A DNA stretch of 64,000 nt, taken from Larus michahellis. Taxonomy: Eukaryota; Chordata; Aves; Charadriiformes; Laridae. Of this stretch, positions 40,136 through 54,085 are shown piece by piece. The notes below the pieces were generated by a model. It saw nothing but the letters and a program-made list of their open reading frames with translations. It ran no database searches and was not told the DNA's origin. The stretch covers positions 4,853,001 to 4,917,000 of the forward strand of contig NC_133903.1 of NCBI RefSeq assembly GCF_964199755.1, read 5' to 3'. A program made the translations under genes and the position numbers. How positions within the stretch are numbered: position 1 is the stretch's first letter; each line of letters begins with the position of its first letter.

Positions 40136-43100
40136 TCGCGACGGGGCCGTTGAGGAGGGGTTGACGCCCGCGTCGCCTCGTCCCCGTCCCGTCTCCTCAC
40201 CCGAGGCGGTCGGTTCCCCTGTGGGGGCTGCACACGCTGCCTCAGTTGCCACGGGCACTGCATTGAGGGCTCTGCGTGTGGGGCCCTGTCGCAGGGCTGA
40301 GGGGTTTTCCTGGTTTGTCTTGCTCCAGCAGGTCTCCTCAGCGGCCGGGACCCTCTTCAAGGGACATCAGGCGACTCATGCCTGGTGTCCTCCAGTGCCC
40401 CAGGGCAGGCCAGCGCCTTGCAGTGTCCCCGCCGTACGTTTCATGTTGTTGGGTGCAAGCGTTTGCCAGGGCTGCAGATGGTGAGAAAATAAAAGAGAAA
40501 GAAAAATTCACAAATCTTCGTCGGCGTTGTCACAAGACTTCAGCAGCAGCCTTTTGGGGGCTGCTGGTGTCCCACAAATGCACCTTTTCTACTGTGTTCG
40601 GAAGAAGTTGCAACTCTTAACACTGTAAATGTGCATTCACAGATAGGATATGCTGCAACGTACGTTTTAATTTGTGATCATATATTGTAACGTAAGAAGT
40701 GAGGGCTTCTCGGACCTCTTCCAGGGGTCACCTGCCCTCTCCTGCAGTCTTCCTGGGTGGCTTCAAGGCGAGAGGAGGAATGTTAGACTGCATTTTTCAC
40801 AGGGGTTGGGTGACAGATGAGTAACGTATAGTGTGGTCCCATTTCAGCGCCCACTCAGGACTTTTCCCGGTGGGAATATGCTGCATTTTACTACAGCAAC
40901 TCTGCAAGGATGTCAAAGGCAAAAGAAGAGGCTGGTCCTCAATACCTGGTAGAAGCAAACCTGCATAACCAGAGTGGTGGAGGAGGTAATGTGCAGATAA
41001 AGACAACTTTTGCCTTCCTGCAACAGGAAAGAGCCACCTTAGATTTATTTCGTGTTCCCACGTGTCTTTCTGGAGGATTTAGTGCACACCGGCCCGAGAA
41101 GGACCATCCTAGGCAGGTAAAACGCCGTGGTGGGACAAGGGTGGGCTATGGGGAAGAGGACCCAGCAGGTGTCACTCGCACTCAGCAGAATGCAGCTGCT
41201 GGAAAGATGCTCTCCATTAGCCCGACCTCTAGAGGTTTTAAATCTTATCATTCAGGTTCATAAAATAGTGTCAGGTTTTGTTGACGTTTATTGTGCCGAA
41301 TGTGGAAAGCAAAGTGATACAGCAGTAAACAGGGAGCAGCCATCTACCGCTGTTTCGGACAGGTCAGCCTGGACCCCAGATTTCCTAGACATTAAATTGC
41401 CATCCCACAGAGGACTGTTAGGATGGATCAGAGACGCTGAAGACTAAATTAAGGACGCTGAAGGGGGACACGGGGCTCCTACATAAACCCTAGTCTCTGC
41501 AGCTTTTACTTCTCTTAGGTCGCCGAGTCTTATTCCACGTGGCTCCCTCCTGCCACTGCAGGATTCTTGCATTATAACCTGTAGGGTTTGTGTTACCTGG
41601 TATTATATGAGTTGAGGCATGTGACTTCTGTTGTCTCAAGAGATACGCTACTCTGTAACGCATTTTTTTCAGAGGCTGCTCTACTTGTCTAGCTTCACCT
41701 ACTATTTTACTGAAATTAATTTATTTACATTGAATAGTGCTGTCCCATAACACAAAAATAAAAGCAGAAGGAATAGATTACCACCTATTTCTTTCTTTTA
41801 CTTATTAACAGAAAGTAGGATTAGGAAAGGATAGTGTGCCTGATCACTTGAAGAAAGGACTCCAAATTTAGTCCTTGCTAAATGGGTTAAAAATCCCTTT
41901 ATTAAATTAGTCTTTATTTTATTATTGGACTTTACCGGTAACTGTCATTTTATTGCTGAAGCGTCCCCTGATGAACTACTATGTGGCCTTTTACAGTACT
42001 TGCATAAAAGCATGCTTCAAACTTGCTTCCCTCATTCTTGCAAGGCAACCTATTCTTTTAAGTAGGATTACTCATGCAAGGCAGATTAATTCACCTGCAG
42101 GAAAAACAGCCAATGGCGGGTGTCTTGTTTTAAGGAGTTCCCTGCAGAGCAGAAGAACAAATAAAGTTGCTCAAACCGCTAATAGCAAGGTCTGGGGGAA
42201 TTTGGTTTGTTATGGTAGGAATGGAAGTCGATAACAAGGATCCATCTCCAATGCAATTAGAGACAGCAGTGGCCCAAATGGTGGGCTGAACTGCACGTGC
42301 TGGTAGAGCAAGAGAGGAGCAGAGCTGTTGTCTTTATGCCATCTTAATCCGGAACCAAGCAGGAAGAGCTAAATGGTACAGATGTGCAGGAGGTTTTGCA
42401 GCACACATTTCCTCCCTTTGACCCACGGTGCTGGCCAAAATTCAGGGTCCTGTTGGTTGATCCAGATGGGAGGGCGAGTGATGAAGAAAGGTATTTTTGA
42501 TGTATTTCTGTTTGCTTACAAGAATGCTCACAGTCTTCCTTTCCTGAACACAGAAGAAAACACGCAGTTGAGAGCCAGTTTCCTTGCTTGTAGCTCCAAA
42601 CCTGCTCCAGGCAGCAATGTGACCCCAAATCCCTGTTTCTGTATTCAGTCCAGGTTTTATATCAATGATTGTTCAGGCTGTTTGAAGTTTCCGTTCCCTG
42701 CCTGTTTCAATATGCTCTCTGTCTCCTCCTCCATCTGAACTGTATTGTCCATCCACACATAACCTTCTTTCCTTTTAATATCCTACCCGAAACTGTCCTC
42801 CCAGAGCCTTCAGGTACTCGAGCAATCTTGCATTGTGGGTGGAAATAGACTTAATGTCTCCTTCAGCTGCCCTAAATAAAGGAGCGCAGTTAAACCTACC
42901 AGTTTCAAGAAGGTTTAACCCAACCTACAAAAATAAAAGCCTAATGGAGTGTTGCCCTGAGGTTTTCATCTTACTGAAGACCCCTCTAGAAAATGCTGTG
43001 AAGTTTATAAGTAATGGCATGGAAATAATAGGGAGCACATAATTCAAAATACCCAGAGTATTTTGCAAAAGACGTCAATAGATACGAAAGAGGTTTCCTT

Positions 43101-46100
43101 TTTCCGGTAGCAATAGTGACACATAATATTGCAGCTTTCAGGCCAAAGATTCGGTTGTGGCCTGAAAAGTTAAGTAACACCCTTCATTAAAGTTGCTGAA
43201 AAGAAGAAGTAAGAAGCATAACACAACCTCCCTCAGACTGTAAGATTTCAGAGGATGGGATCATTTTTTCGGTTCTGTGTGCCACCCTTTGAAAACTCAG
43301 GGTCTCACCTGGGACTGGTGCTCAGGGATACTATAGCAATACGCAGACACGGTGTCCATAGGTGTGTAAAGTAGCACAGAGTGGCCTTCAAGAAGGTCAA
43401 GAGACGAGGATTTACCTAACTGATCCTGCGTCCACTGAAACTGATGACAAAGCATCCAGTGCTTTTAATAAAGGATCAAACCTACACAAGTGGACAGATA
43501 CAGTTCTGAAACATGCGGTTTGGCATCGGATGCTTCTTGGCTCCTAAATAATTATTTCAATTTGATGTTTTCCCACCAGCACAGGTAAAGTGGCCGCAGC
43601 CATTAAGGAGAAAGAGAAATCAGGGGCTACCAGCATTTCCAGAAGGTCAATGGAGAGACGCGTGTTTTATCAACCGGTAATTTAGAGAAAAGTTGTGGTC
43701 CCAGGTAGCTTGATCCAATCCGCTGTTTTTTAATTGTATGAACGCTTTGATGTGGTGAGAGCAGTGCAGCTGCTCAGCGGAGGTCTCAACCTCATTCATC
43801 TAAAAATGTGCTTGCACTGGAATAGGATGAGAAAGGGGTGTGGAGTTTGGAATCTCTTCCATGTCCAGACTTCCTCAGGAAAATGGTGAATTGCCTTGCA
43901 TAGATAATAATACCTAGGGATTGACCCAGCAAAAGCAGTTGAGAGAATTAACCTATGATTGTAAGCGGATTGCGTGCTCTGTGTTATTACAGAGCCATTT
44001 TCCTTAGTCAACCTCAAAACACTTTACAAAGGAGATCGCTTACCAATGATTAGTAGTTTAGCATGTGCACAGTTCTTTTCTCCTTCACAGCACTTGAGGA
44101 TCGATGTATCTTTATGCTCCTCTGATAAAATGTGTAAGTTAATGTTATGATTATCTTTTCAAGTGGTAAAATTTGAGCCCTGTGTTTAGGACTGGGGAGG
44201 GGGAATTCCTCCCTTCTTTTGTCCCATCCTGCTGGCCTTTGCTTGTATCTAGCATCAGTTGCAAAAGTACCTTATTTTGTAGGTCTTTGATCAGCCTGCT
44301 GGTTAGCTAAATATATACCTGTGGGGGGATAATTACATGCTATCAGTAGTAAAGTGTAGTAAAATAATTTACATTAATTAAAACACTTGCAAAACCACAG
44401 CAGGATTTTTCACTAAGATGAGCCTGCTGCAGCAACAGCTGTATCTGAGACTGCCTGCTTCCTATAGACAAACATGAAAATAAAACCAGGGACCAGTGAA
44501 AAACAGTTTCTTCATGCCAAAAAGAGGAAAGACATATACCCACTGGGCAAACCATGGTGGTGTCAATCTAGAAGGGCAGGGCTGAACACATCATCCATCT
44601 GTGCAAGCAGGTCTGCATTCATGAGCGTGGGGAAGGTTGGTGTGATGAATCCCATCTTATCAATGTGTCTGTTTGGCTAAGTGTGAGCGGCCTAGCAGGA
44701 GGGTTGTACAAATGGGCCTCATATTATTGGGGGAGGATTCGGAGACTAATTAAATAGTGTGACAGAGGCTTAAAAAAAATCACCTTGTTACCATTTTTGA
44801 ATCCACTGTCAGTTTCTCCAGCACAATCCTTGTACTTTTTCTCTCTCCCCACATTTATGTCTGATGAAGATACTCAGCACTTTCATACCATGCGTGGAAA
44901 TTGTCTACCTGACCTTCCCAGCTGAAGCAGTCGATGGCTATTCTTCCTCTGCTACCTTATATCTTGGAAGAAGCTCAGTTGCTTCTTTTTTCAGACTTAG
45001 TTGAGTCTTTTTTCAGACCAAAGGCATTGGTGGGTTTGGGACATTATCAATTCCACAGCCCCATGGAGATGACCACTGATGGTGCTTTCCACAGATCTCA
45101 GAACACAGCCAGTCTCCAGTTCAACCCAATAAGACTCCCCATTAAGTGCTTCTGGAGCGGCTTGTGTCCCAGGGTTTCTCTTTCTTCCTGATGGCTGCAG
45201 TCGCTTAACTTCTGATAGTGAGAAGACATCAGATTGAAGTAAGTGCTTAGGAGCCAAGAGGCACTACTGTTTCATTTAGACCTCATTCTTATTTCTTTAC
45301 CAGTGGGTGAGCTAAGCAGCTTCTTAGAAGACACAAAGGAATCAGGAGGTTTGTAGGGCTGCAATGGGAGAGCCACAGCTCAGGCCGCCCCCCAGCAAAT
45401 TGTCTCTCACTACATTATGTAGCCCAGGCCTTCCAGTTTGGTAATTGCACACCCGGAGAGTTAGACCGTGCCTCTTTCTCCAGTCAATAGATGCAGTCAC
45501 CGGTACAGGATTCACGGCTGTGTTTGATCCGTTGCTGAGTGAGTTGGTGAGATACCCGCTCCTCCATCTGTTCTCCCTTTCCTCAGTGCTTCTCCGTGGT
45601 GCCGCATGGATGCACGTGTGTTTCTTTGTGTGATTCTCTCCCCACACCTATCTCTGTCTTTTTGTTGTCGTACTTCACACACAAACGAGCGATGCTTTGC
45701 ACGCCCTCCCCAACTTGCACCAGACCAAATTCTAGCTTTCTCCAAGGTAGTGGAAGTGGCATAACAGATCTGTATAATCAGGCTTGCCTAGTGGCCATGT
45801 TATCCTATACGCTCGGCAAGAAAGGAGCTTAAAGCCAGGGTGAGAAAGAGATTCCTCTCTAAAGATCAGCTAAGAGTCGGGTGGGATTTCAGCCATGCGA
45901 CTCTGACATTCAAGCAGGGCACATGGGCACCCCTCTTCCCTCTCCTGCTCAGCAGCAAGAACCGGGAGGGACTGCAGGGGACTGGGACAGGGCAGCCAAG
46001 CTGCAGCAGGGAGTACTCGAATGTATTTCATTTCAGGGTGACCTTTAACAGGTGTGGATTTACTGATGGGGAGGGGAGAGGGAAGTAAACGAGGGATTAA

Positions 46101-48369
46101 GGGGACTTTACCCTCCCTCCACTTTAAGCACCAGCTTGCACAGCATTCCAGTACTGTGAGACGCAATTTGTGGCTGCGTGGCTTTCTATCTTCTGCCTCC
46201 CTCGTTTCAGGACAGGGTTGTGGCTGCTCCTGGTCTTTAGCTGTGCTGGGGATTCAATAGATGGAAGATTGTACTGCCAGGTGTCTCAGATATAAACCTG
46301 GGATGTGGGAGAAAAATCATCCTCTTATCTGCAGGAGTTGGGATTTAACCCATAGTGGAAGTGCGCAGTTCAGGCAAACACAAGGTGTGTGGAATATTCC
46401 CTGGGTGACTTTGCCTGAAGATCTCTTCTTGTCCTAGTGCTGCTGCGTGCTGTTGAACAGCTGCTTTCCTCTAACCCAGTGTCTGCTGCAGTTCGGTGAT
46501 GGATTAAGGCAACACTCCATTTTCCTTATCCCTCTCCGGGGGGAGTTGTAAAGTTTAATTAATTACATTTTGTAAAACATGATGAGATTCTTGGATGATA
46601 AATGCTACACAAATGTAGAGTATTTTTTAATGAGCACTGTATGACGGCTGCAACAAAATGCTTGTTTAATCAAACCGATCTGAGCTGCAAAAAATCCTCA
46701 CCCTGCTGCTATCAAAGAGAAATGTTGCCAAGCACTCTGTCTTTCATGGGCTATTTGATTTGAGAGTCCCAAGGCGTTTTTCAAAACTTTAACAAAATGA
46801 AAAGGCAAAGAGTATATGTATATATCTGTATTTTACAGATCTTTCCCTGTATGCATGCAGTTTAGATTATATAACAATACTAGTTAGCAACAGGGAAGGG
46901 AAAGATCAGTGAACAGCGTGGCTGGATGTCACGGCTGTGTGGCGGGGGTATGGATACCTGCTCTAGTTTTGCCTGGCCATGTCAGGCACCAGAGTTCTGA
47001 CCCCACATATTTTGTGTTTTACAAGTTTCCCCACAGCTGTGGGTATGTGAAATCAGCCTGGCTGCAGCTTCTCTCCTATTCCCTCCTAAGCAAACGAGGT
47101 TAAAATGAAGTCTGGGAATGTCTGTCTTAGTTGTACACTGCAATGTGAGCTTACCCACAGAACTAAAGGTAGTTTCCGTAATGAAAATTGCAGCCTGCTG
47201 TAATTGCAAGCAGAGCGCCATTTCTTTTGCTGGGATTTGGTCAGGAAAAAAGAGAGCAATTTCTTGAGCTAAAAGAACTGCCTTGGGCTACTCAGTGGCT
47301 AGAACTTCAGCTTTACTCTTCCTCCGGAAAACTGCTTTTACTGTTATTGGAATGCTGAAGCGTCAGAGCACCTGTGAATAGAGGAGAGATATGACTTGAA
47401 GAGGCACTTAAAGCAGAGCTTGGAAGAAGCAGTCTATAGATTTCCATCCAATGATGACACAGCCCAGTCTACCCAGCCTTTGGGATCCAAGGATGCTCTC
47501 AGCAGAGGCTGGTACGGTTTCTATTGTGGGATTGAAATGGTGTCAGCAATCAGTCAGAGCCCCCTGTACTTCATCTGCACTACCATTTCCTTAAAACTGC
47601 TGCTTTGCACAATTTGCCTTTTCTGGACCTTTTATAATCTCTGTTTCTTTTGGTGAGCTGCAGTTTTCCTTAAGGGGAGAAGACGAGGGGGAGAATGGCC
47701 TCTGTGCAGATAGTGTCTGGCTGTGCCGGGAAGGAAAAAGAAGACAGAAGAAATGAGCTGTTGAACCCATGGCGATACGAGAGGGATGAGTGAGACATTT
47801 TAGGGAATAACCAAGCAATCAGCCAATCTCACAAGCAATTTGTCTTTCCTCATTATAAGGCAACACCATAGTGGGAGAAATGTAGGGCCATTCTTCAGAA
47901 GATTTATTGCCCTGTAGCATCTGCGTGAGAAAACTCTAAGTGCTGAGTAGAGCAGGAAATTGGAAGTAGATTGCACAACCTGCAATTCAACAAAGTTCTT
48001 GGACCTTCTGTGGAAAGGCAGTGCTGGAGTTTCAGAGCTGGCTCTAGCTTTTAAGGCTTTCTCAGTCTTGGGAGAAGAACCAGTGTAGAGCTGATGGAGG
48101 CTTTGTCATTTGTCATAATAAGAGCATCCTGGAGCGCCGCTTTAACCAATACAGAGGAAAATACCTTCCAGTGCTGTGATGGATCTAACCGTGCCTAAGA
48201 CTGGCCAACCAAATGCTACTGGAGTTTACAGGACCTGTGACAAGAGAGGGGTGCCTGTGTTTCCTGCCTGTGAACATATCTCTTCACAGCCCTCTGTATG
48301 TACAGCATTTTCTCAGAAACCAGCCTCAGGGACAATTATACATTAATAGCTACTTCTTTCAGAAGCAGC

Positions 48370-48482
48370 CAGCCCTGCTCCTGAGAAACAGCTATTTTCA
48401 GGCAGTCTTGTTCCTGAGGAACTGCTATTTTTAGTGAGTTCTATTTCTGAGGAAAAAAAAAAAAAAGAAGCAGCCATTTCTG
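48370..48482 (+). repeat. Imperfect ~33 bp tandem repeat with A-run
   Basis: Two to three copies of a unit of the type TCCTGAGRAACWGCTATTTT start near 48380 and 48411, with a partial third near 48445 that leads into a 14-A run. AGAAGCAGCC occurs on both sides (48361 and 48467). Confidence 0.65.
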
Positions 48483-51400
48483 TATCCCTCCACCATGGCC
48501 CAGACCCACTGGCTGTGGTTGACTTGCATTTTGCAATAAACATTTCCTCTTTGCATCTCAGTAGCCTGAAGAAAGTGGTTCTCCAGCCATTACAGAAAGC
48601 AGCAATCTGAGCTGGGGCTAATTATGCAGGGAGGACTTGTGGGAGGCAAAGCCGCACTCACATACTATAGATTCCATTAGAACGAGTAGGGAGATGTAAT
48701 GGGGCTCTCCTGGGAGATGCAGGACTTTTAGATACCTAATTTGGAAGTCCGTTCTGGTATCCATTTTCAACATCCCAAGAGTAATGATTAATCCTGTACT
48801 CCAGGTTTCTCTGAATCAGTTTGTAGCTGTAGTAAATATGGGCTGAACATGATAACGTCATTGATGCTATGGGTAAATGACTTGAGGCAAGAGAAGCTCA
48901 GGTTTTGTGGCCATTAACTCACTGTGAACAGTCATCTGGCAGCAATTTCGACTCAGGAATCTGCAGCTGAGATAAAAAAGGCTCTGTCAGAGCTGAGGAA
49001 TGTGGTGTTTTGCAATATAAGTATCTAATATGCTGAAGGCCCCATAAACGCACCCCAGCAATGCTGTGTTCTCATTCCTGCAGCATCCCAACAGCATGGA
49101 CCTGGAGATCTTCCGTATGTTCTTGCGGCCATGGCCTTTCAAGGGGCATTTGGTAGATGCAACCACATGAAAATTCCAGTAATACCTTTTTGTTATTCAC
49201 AGATTTAATGCAAATGCTGGTGTCCTGACACAAGGGTGAAGTGATCCTCACCATGCTGAAGCTGTCCTGAATTTCAGCAGAGCCTGTGCAAAGTTCATCT
49301 CAGGTGTGTTATGATCTATTCCCTGCAGCAGCTTCTGCCTCTGATAGGTGTGTGGCTGACAGCAACAGCTTTGGATAACAGTGGCATCAGCAAAGAATAT
49401 ACACTGGAACCATGTCTTGGCAGGTTTGTATATACGAGTAGGTCTTTCCTTGGCAGGGTGTTGCTATCTGGATTCAACAGAATCAGCAGCTTTAATCTTT
49501 GAACAGGGTCATGGCAGTACTGAAAAAAAGCCGCCCATCCTTGCTCTGGCACCATTTGCTTAGGGGCTGCTCTCTAAAGACTCTGGTGTGTGTGTGGTCT
49601 GAAGGTCACTTTCTCGGAGAGAGGCTTTTCTTTCCTGTCGAAGTGAGAAGGGGAGGCTGTTAGCAGTTCAGCGTGGTAAGCAGTTTCCCTTTGCTCTTGT
49701 GCAGGCAATACTGATGAACTTGGTCTCTAAGTGAAGATTATTTATCTTGTTTTTAACCCTCTGCAAGAGAGGAACTTGGTTGTGTTTGTCCTGCAAAACC
49801 AGACACTTCCCCCCACCCCTCTTTTTAAAAAATATTCCTCATATCCTCCTATCTCCAGGAAAAGTCATTATCTCTGGACAGTTTCTTGAAACCCAATTGC
49901 CTTTGTATTCTGGTCATAAGCAGAGCATTGTTCAAAGTGCGAGTGAGTCGTGGCTGCTTTTATCACACCGAGAGCCCATTATTGGCACTTTTCCCTTTTT
50001 ACTGCTTCACTAGAGAAAGGCAGGCGAAAAAATGGGACAGAAATCTAGGAAATGAAGGGTAATTTACAGTTCACAAAGGGGCAGTAAAAATTAATTAGCT
50101 GTCTGAGGATCTATTCCGACCTGGGCCATGGAGTTTGTGCCAGCTCTTTGCATTGCTTAAACTGTCTGTGCTGGGCTAGGCTGCTGAGATCAGGCTTGTG
50201 CTGTGAAATTAAGGCTCTTTGCAGAGGTAGAAGTCCTTTGGGGCATGCAAAATGTGTATGCACACCTAATTTGGTGTGCCAAAGAGACATGATGGTGCAT
50301 ATAACTCAAGTCATTACATGCTCAACTGGCTACTTTATGACGTTCACTATTAGTTGTCACAGTAACTGCTCATGTAAATTACGGATGCAGTTATCCACAT
50401 AATTTAACACTGAGTTCCTTTGAACATCCAGGCCTGATTCCTCCTCCTTTTCCATGTCGGTGTCTGCATGAATGAAACATGCTTTACATACCATATCCAT
50501 ATGGTCCAATTCCAAAAGGGGACAGAGCCCCAGGGGACCGGAGAGGTGACCAGACACTGGCCCCGCTTTGCTATGGACCAGTTTGGTCCTGCTGTGGGAT
50601 GCAGGGACTGAGCAGCTCCAGCATCTTGCCAATCATGTTGCCAGCCCTCCAGTCAAGCCTGAGATCCCCACCTGGAGAAAGAACTTCACAAATCAGAAAT
50701 GTCCTAAATTGGATCCTTTTTTGGTGCATAATTTTCAAAACTGTAATTTCCATTTGAGAACTATTTGTCCTGATCCTGAGCGTCAGCTGAACTCATTTTT
50801 TTTCCCTGTAGTTTAATTTAGGCAGCAGATGCCATCAGAATGTTAATGCCTTCTTAATTCTCACCTACATGCTTTTATTCTTATTAATTTGTTATCTGGG
50901 GCTTTAATATTCTATTTTTTTCCTACTTTGATCAGTTGAAATAATTTGATGGCAGCATTTCAACAGGGCTTGCAATGGGGAAGTGTGTAATGGTGCATCA
51001 CCAATGTATGTTGCTGTGTATCCTGCAGCGTGCTCAGCTGTTGTGCTGTGAGAGCGTGAATCATGTGATGTTTTTAGGTGATTATAGATGAGGCCTTGCT
51101 TATCCCTGCTGTGAATAACTAGAGAGGGAACAAGCTTTAAGGACCGGTTCCCTGGTTCGGGATTTTGCCTGGTACAATCTAAGGGTTGCCGGTCCAGGAG
51201 TGTGACCCTAGCCCGTGGAAATGCATCTGAGCTTGCATTCAAGGTGCTTGGACAGCTGCCCAGCCACAGCGGATGCTTTCAGTCAGCGCCCTTAAACCCT
51301 TGGTACGAGGAGGCGATGGAGGTGTACCCACAGGACTCCCTGTTCTCCGCTCAGGGATGGTGCTTCCTAAAGGAGAGCCATGGGGAGTGGGGCAGGGAAC

Positions 51401-52974
51401 TTTCCCAGCTGGGATGCAGTGCTGGAGGATGTTGCCTCCCATGACCAGAGGGCAGCAGGAGCTCTTTGCGGGGAGGTGGGGATGGATGGGTTCATTGCTG
51501 CTCCCCAGCCGATACCAGATCTGACTGTTGCTTGGGTAGAGGGAAGCAGCAGGTTTGGCTTCCAAGCCAGGTGTAGTGAATGCTACCTAGGAAAGGACAT
51601 CTCAAGCTGGCTAGAAGTAACAAAAATAAAGTTAAGGAGTGCCAGAGAAAATGAAAGGTTTTACTAATTTAAGCAAAACACTTCTGCTTAAAGGAAGAGG
51701 AAGAAAAATGCCCAAGCCCCAGACAGTTCCTGTCAGTGTGGTTTGCTCCCTCCTGGCAGCAGAGAGAGGGGAAGCCTCGCAAAACCTTGCTGACCACTTG
51801 GTACAACTTCGACAAGCAAAGAAGCCCTTTTGCCCAGGAGACCATGGGAATGACCTGAATCCACCTGGAGGAGGTAAATAAATAGAGGGAGAGGGGAACT
51901 ATTTGACTCTTTACATTGTGACAAAACTCCGCTCTTAGTGCGCTTACAGGTAGGTTTCGGGTAGGCAGCTGGAAGGTTATTTTATCACAACTGAAAGATA
52001 CATGATGAGATTTTCTAGAGGGATTCTTCCGCATTGTGAGATAAAAGACGGAAGAGAAAGGGATGAATCAACATTTTACTTTGCTGCTTCTCAAGCCCAG
52101 TTTCTACAGTGGGTTCCAACATGTGCATACTTAGTGCTCTAAATTGGCTTTACCTACCCTTAAACTCTTCAGTTTCTCCTAGTAAATCTAAGACTCTGGG
52201 CTTGCAAATACACCTTCTCCTAATGCCACTGGCTCAATTTTGGGAGGCACTAATTCAGGAATAAGGGTGTGATTCTCTGTGTTCTTGTTATTGCTTGTTA
52301 TTTAGGGGATGAAATATGTGTCTTGGGTTGTCCCCCAGACTTCCTGGGAAAAGCATGGGACCGGGTTCCATTTTACCCCTCCAATACTATTTGCAGATAC
52401 CAGAGGGTCAGAGCAAACATCTCTTTTCATTGGATCCTATCTACAGGATGAGGGATGTGGAAAATTGCAGTCACATGGTTGGCTTTTTGCAAAGAAGTTT
52501 TTGAAAGTGAGTTTGTGTTTAAGTAAGCAATAGCCTGCTTTTGCACTCCCAAATGTCTGGGTAAAGTCCCAACCCAGATGTGCCCTTTATAGACTGTTAT
52601 GAATAACTGGCTAGTCTGTGTGGGTTTTTGCACAGGATCTGTGCTCTGAGCCAGGCAAACGCTAGCCAGTACTGTGCGCTCAGAAGTGCTGATTGTGTTC
52701 GTTGGAGCACAGTGACTCCAGATCAGAGCTTGCTCGTGTCCAGGCAGCCTGAAGGGTGACTGAAATGGTAACGAGCTTGTGAAAGAAAATCTCTGCATTC
52801 AGACCAAAGACTGCATGAGGCAGGGGCCTGATTAACAGCTGCATCCAGCAGTTTGGTGGGAAAAATCTGAGTAGGGTGAAACTGTGGCTTTTATTTGGGC
52901 AGATGTAGTCCATCTGCTGATGGGATCAGGGATGGGACAGCATCCTCTGGAAAGCTAGGATTAAGATACACAAG

Positions 52975-53020
52975 CAGTGCATGCAAATTAGGCGTCAGAT
53001 TATGCACATGCAAACCATGA
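52975..53020 (+). promoter_or_regulatory. Octamer-motif pair, possible enhancer core
   Basis: A perfect POU octamer ATGCAAAT (52981-52988) is followed 20 bases later by ATGCAAAC (53008-53015), overlapping a partial repeat ATGCACATGC. Spacing and context suggest a regulatory element, but there is no direct evidence. Confidence 0.3.
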
Positions 53021-53464
53021 CAGTCTTCTGGTATTTTGGTTGGCTTCCAGGTTCGGATTTGGAGCACTTTATTTCTGGTGCATGAAGGCAGCAGCTGATA
53101 TGCCATGTCTCAAAAGATGCTTCTGCCCCTGACGTCCGGATTCCAGCATGACCCGGTGCGATGGCAGCCACACAGCGCAGGCTGTCCCCCCTCCCTCCGT
53201 ACTTCCCTCCACAGGAAACTGGATCCTTCTGCAAACTAGTCCCAGCTTGGACAGAGATGCCAGAGGAAAAAGTTTCAGAGGCCAGGTCCTTCCACAGGCT
53301 GTGCCCTGTCCATCACCTTTGAAACTCAGTCCCATTAAGAGGCGATAGCTTTCTGGCTGATGCGAACTGCTGCATGACACATCGGATATTGTGTATAGGA
53401 CTTGAAGAGGTCGATGAGAGCTATCTGAATCATTCATTACCCGGTGAAGTAGGTGAGTGACTGC

Positions 53465-53590
53465 TATTGTCCTTATCCTTTTAGAGAAGGATGCTCAAGC
53501 ACAAAAAGGTTGAGAGATTTAGTGAAGGTCCCTAAAGGAGGAAGCATCAGAGCTCTGAAACAATGCTTGGTCCCGTGTTCAGACAATTAT
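53465..53590 (-). mobile_element. MIR SINE fossil
   Basis: The plus-strand text follows the complement of MIR in order: TTTTAGAGAAGG, GCACAAAAAGGTTGAGAG, AGTGAAGGTCCC, then CAGAGCTCTGAAACAATG. The MIR itself is therefore on the minus strand. It is heavily diverged. Confidence 0.6.
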
Positions 53591-54007
53591 TCTTCACTTG
53601 TTTCTGTCTGAAAATCATGTAGTAAGGAATAGTGTTACTACGGCTGGTCAGCTTGTGCCGTAGAAACACCATAATGTGAATTTAGTCTTTTACGCTATTT
53701 TTTCGTAGCCCATGAATCAGTCCCAGTTCACCAAACAGTTCCCGCTGTGTCTCCATGATAAGCTTTCCCTCTTGATAGGTGTTCTGTGTGCTTGGTTGGT
53801 CACTTGGTTCATGTGGGGGTTTTCCTGATTCTTGTTCTGAGGAATGGGGCTGTTTTTTGTAAACAAGGAAATTCTAAATGTTAGATTGCTGCTAACATTC
53901 CCTGGGGCTGCGTGGAAGGGTTCATTCTTCCTGAATGGTTTCTTTGGTTATCAGCAGCTCTCGCGCCATTCACAAATAATGTTCTTATTTGTGTCAACAT
54001 TGACTCG

Positions 54008-54085
54008 GGCACCAGCGGTGCCAGGTGCTGTACAAACACAGAGCAATGGGTGGTCCTTGTCCTAAGGAACGTATGAGATCAAGGT
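54008..54085. mobile_element. Ancient SINE/L2-type tail fragment
   Basis: GCCAGGTGCTGTACAAACAC, then a stretch like CAGTCCCTGCCCCAAAGAGC in altered form (GGTCCTTGTCCTAAGGAAC), resembles a widespread amniote repeat tail. I cannot fix its family or strand securely. It lies 400 bp from the MIR fossil at 53465 and could belong to the same old insertion. Confidence 0.45.

Noticed and set aside
43985-44170. CACTTTACAAAGGAG and a distant GTAAAATTTGAG, weakly MIR/L2-like
   Set aside because: Order and spacing do not follow the family well enough to call.
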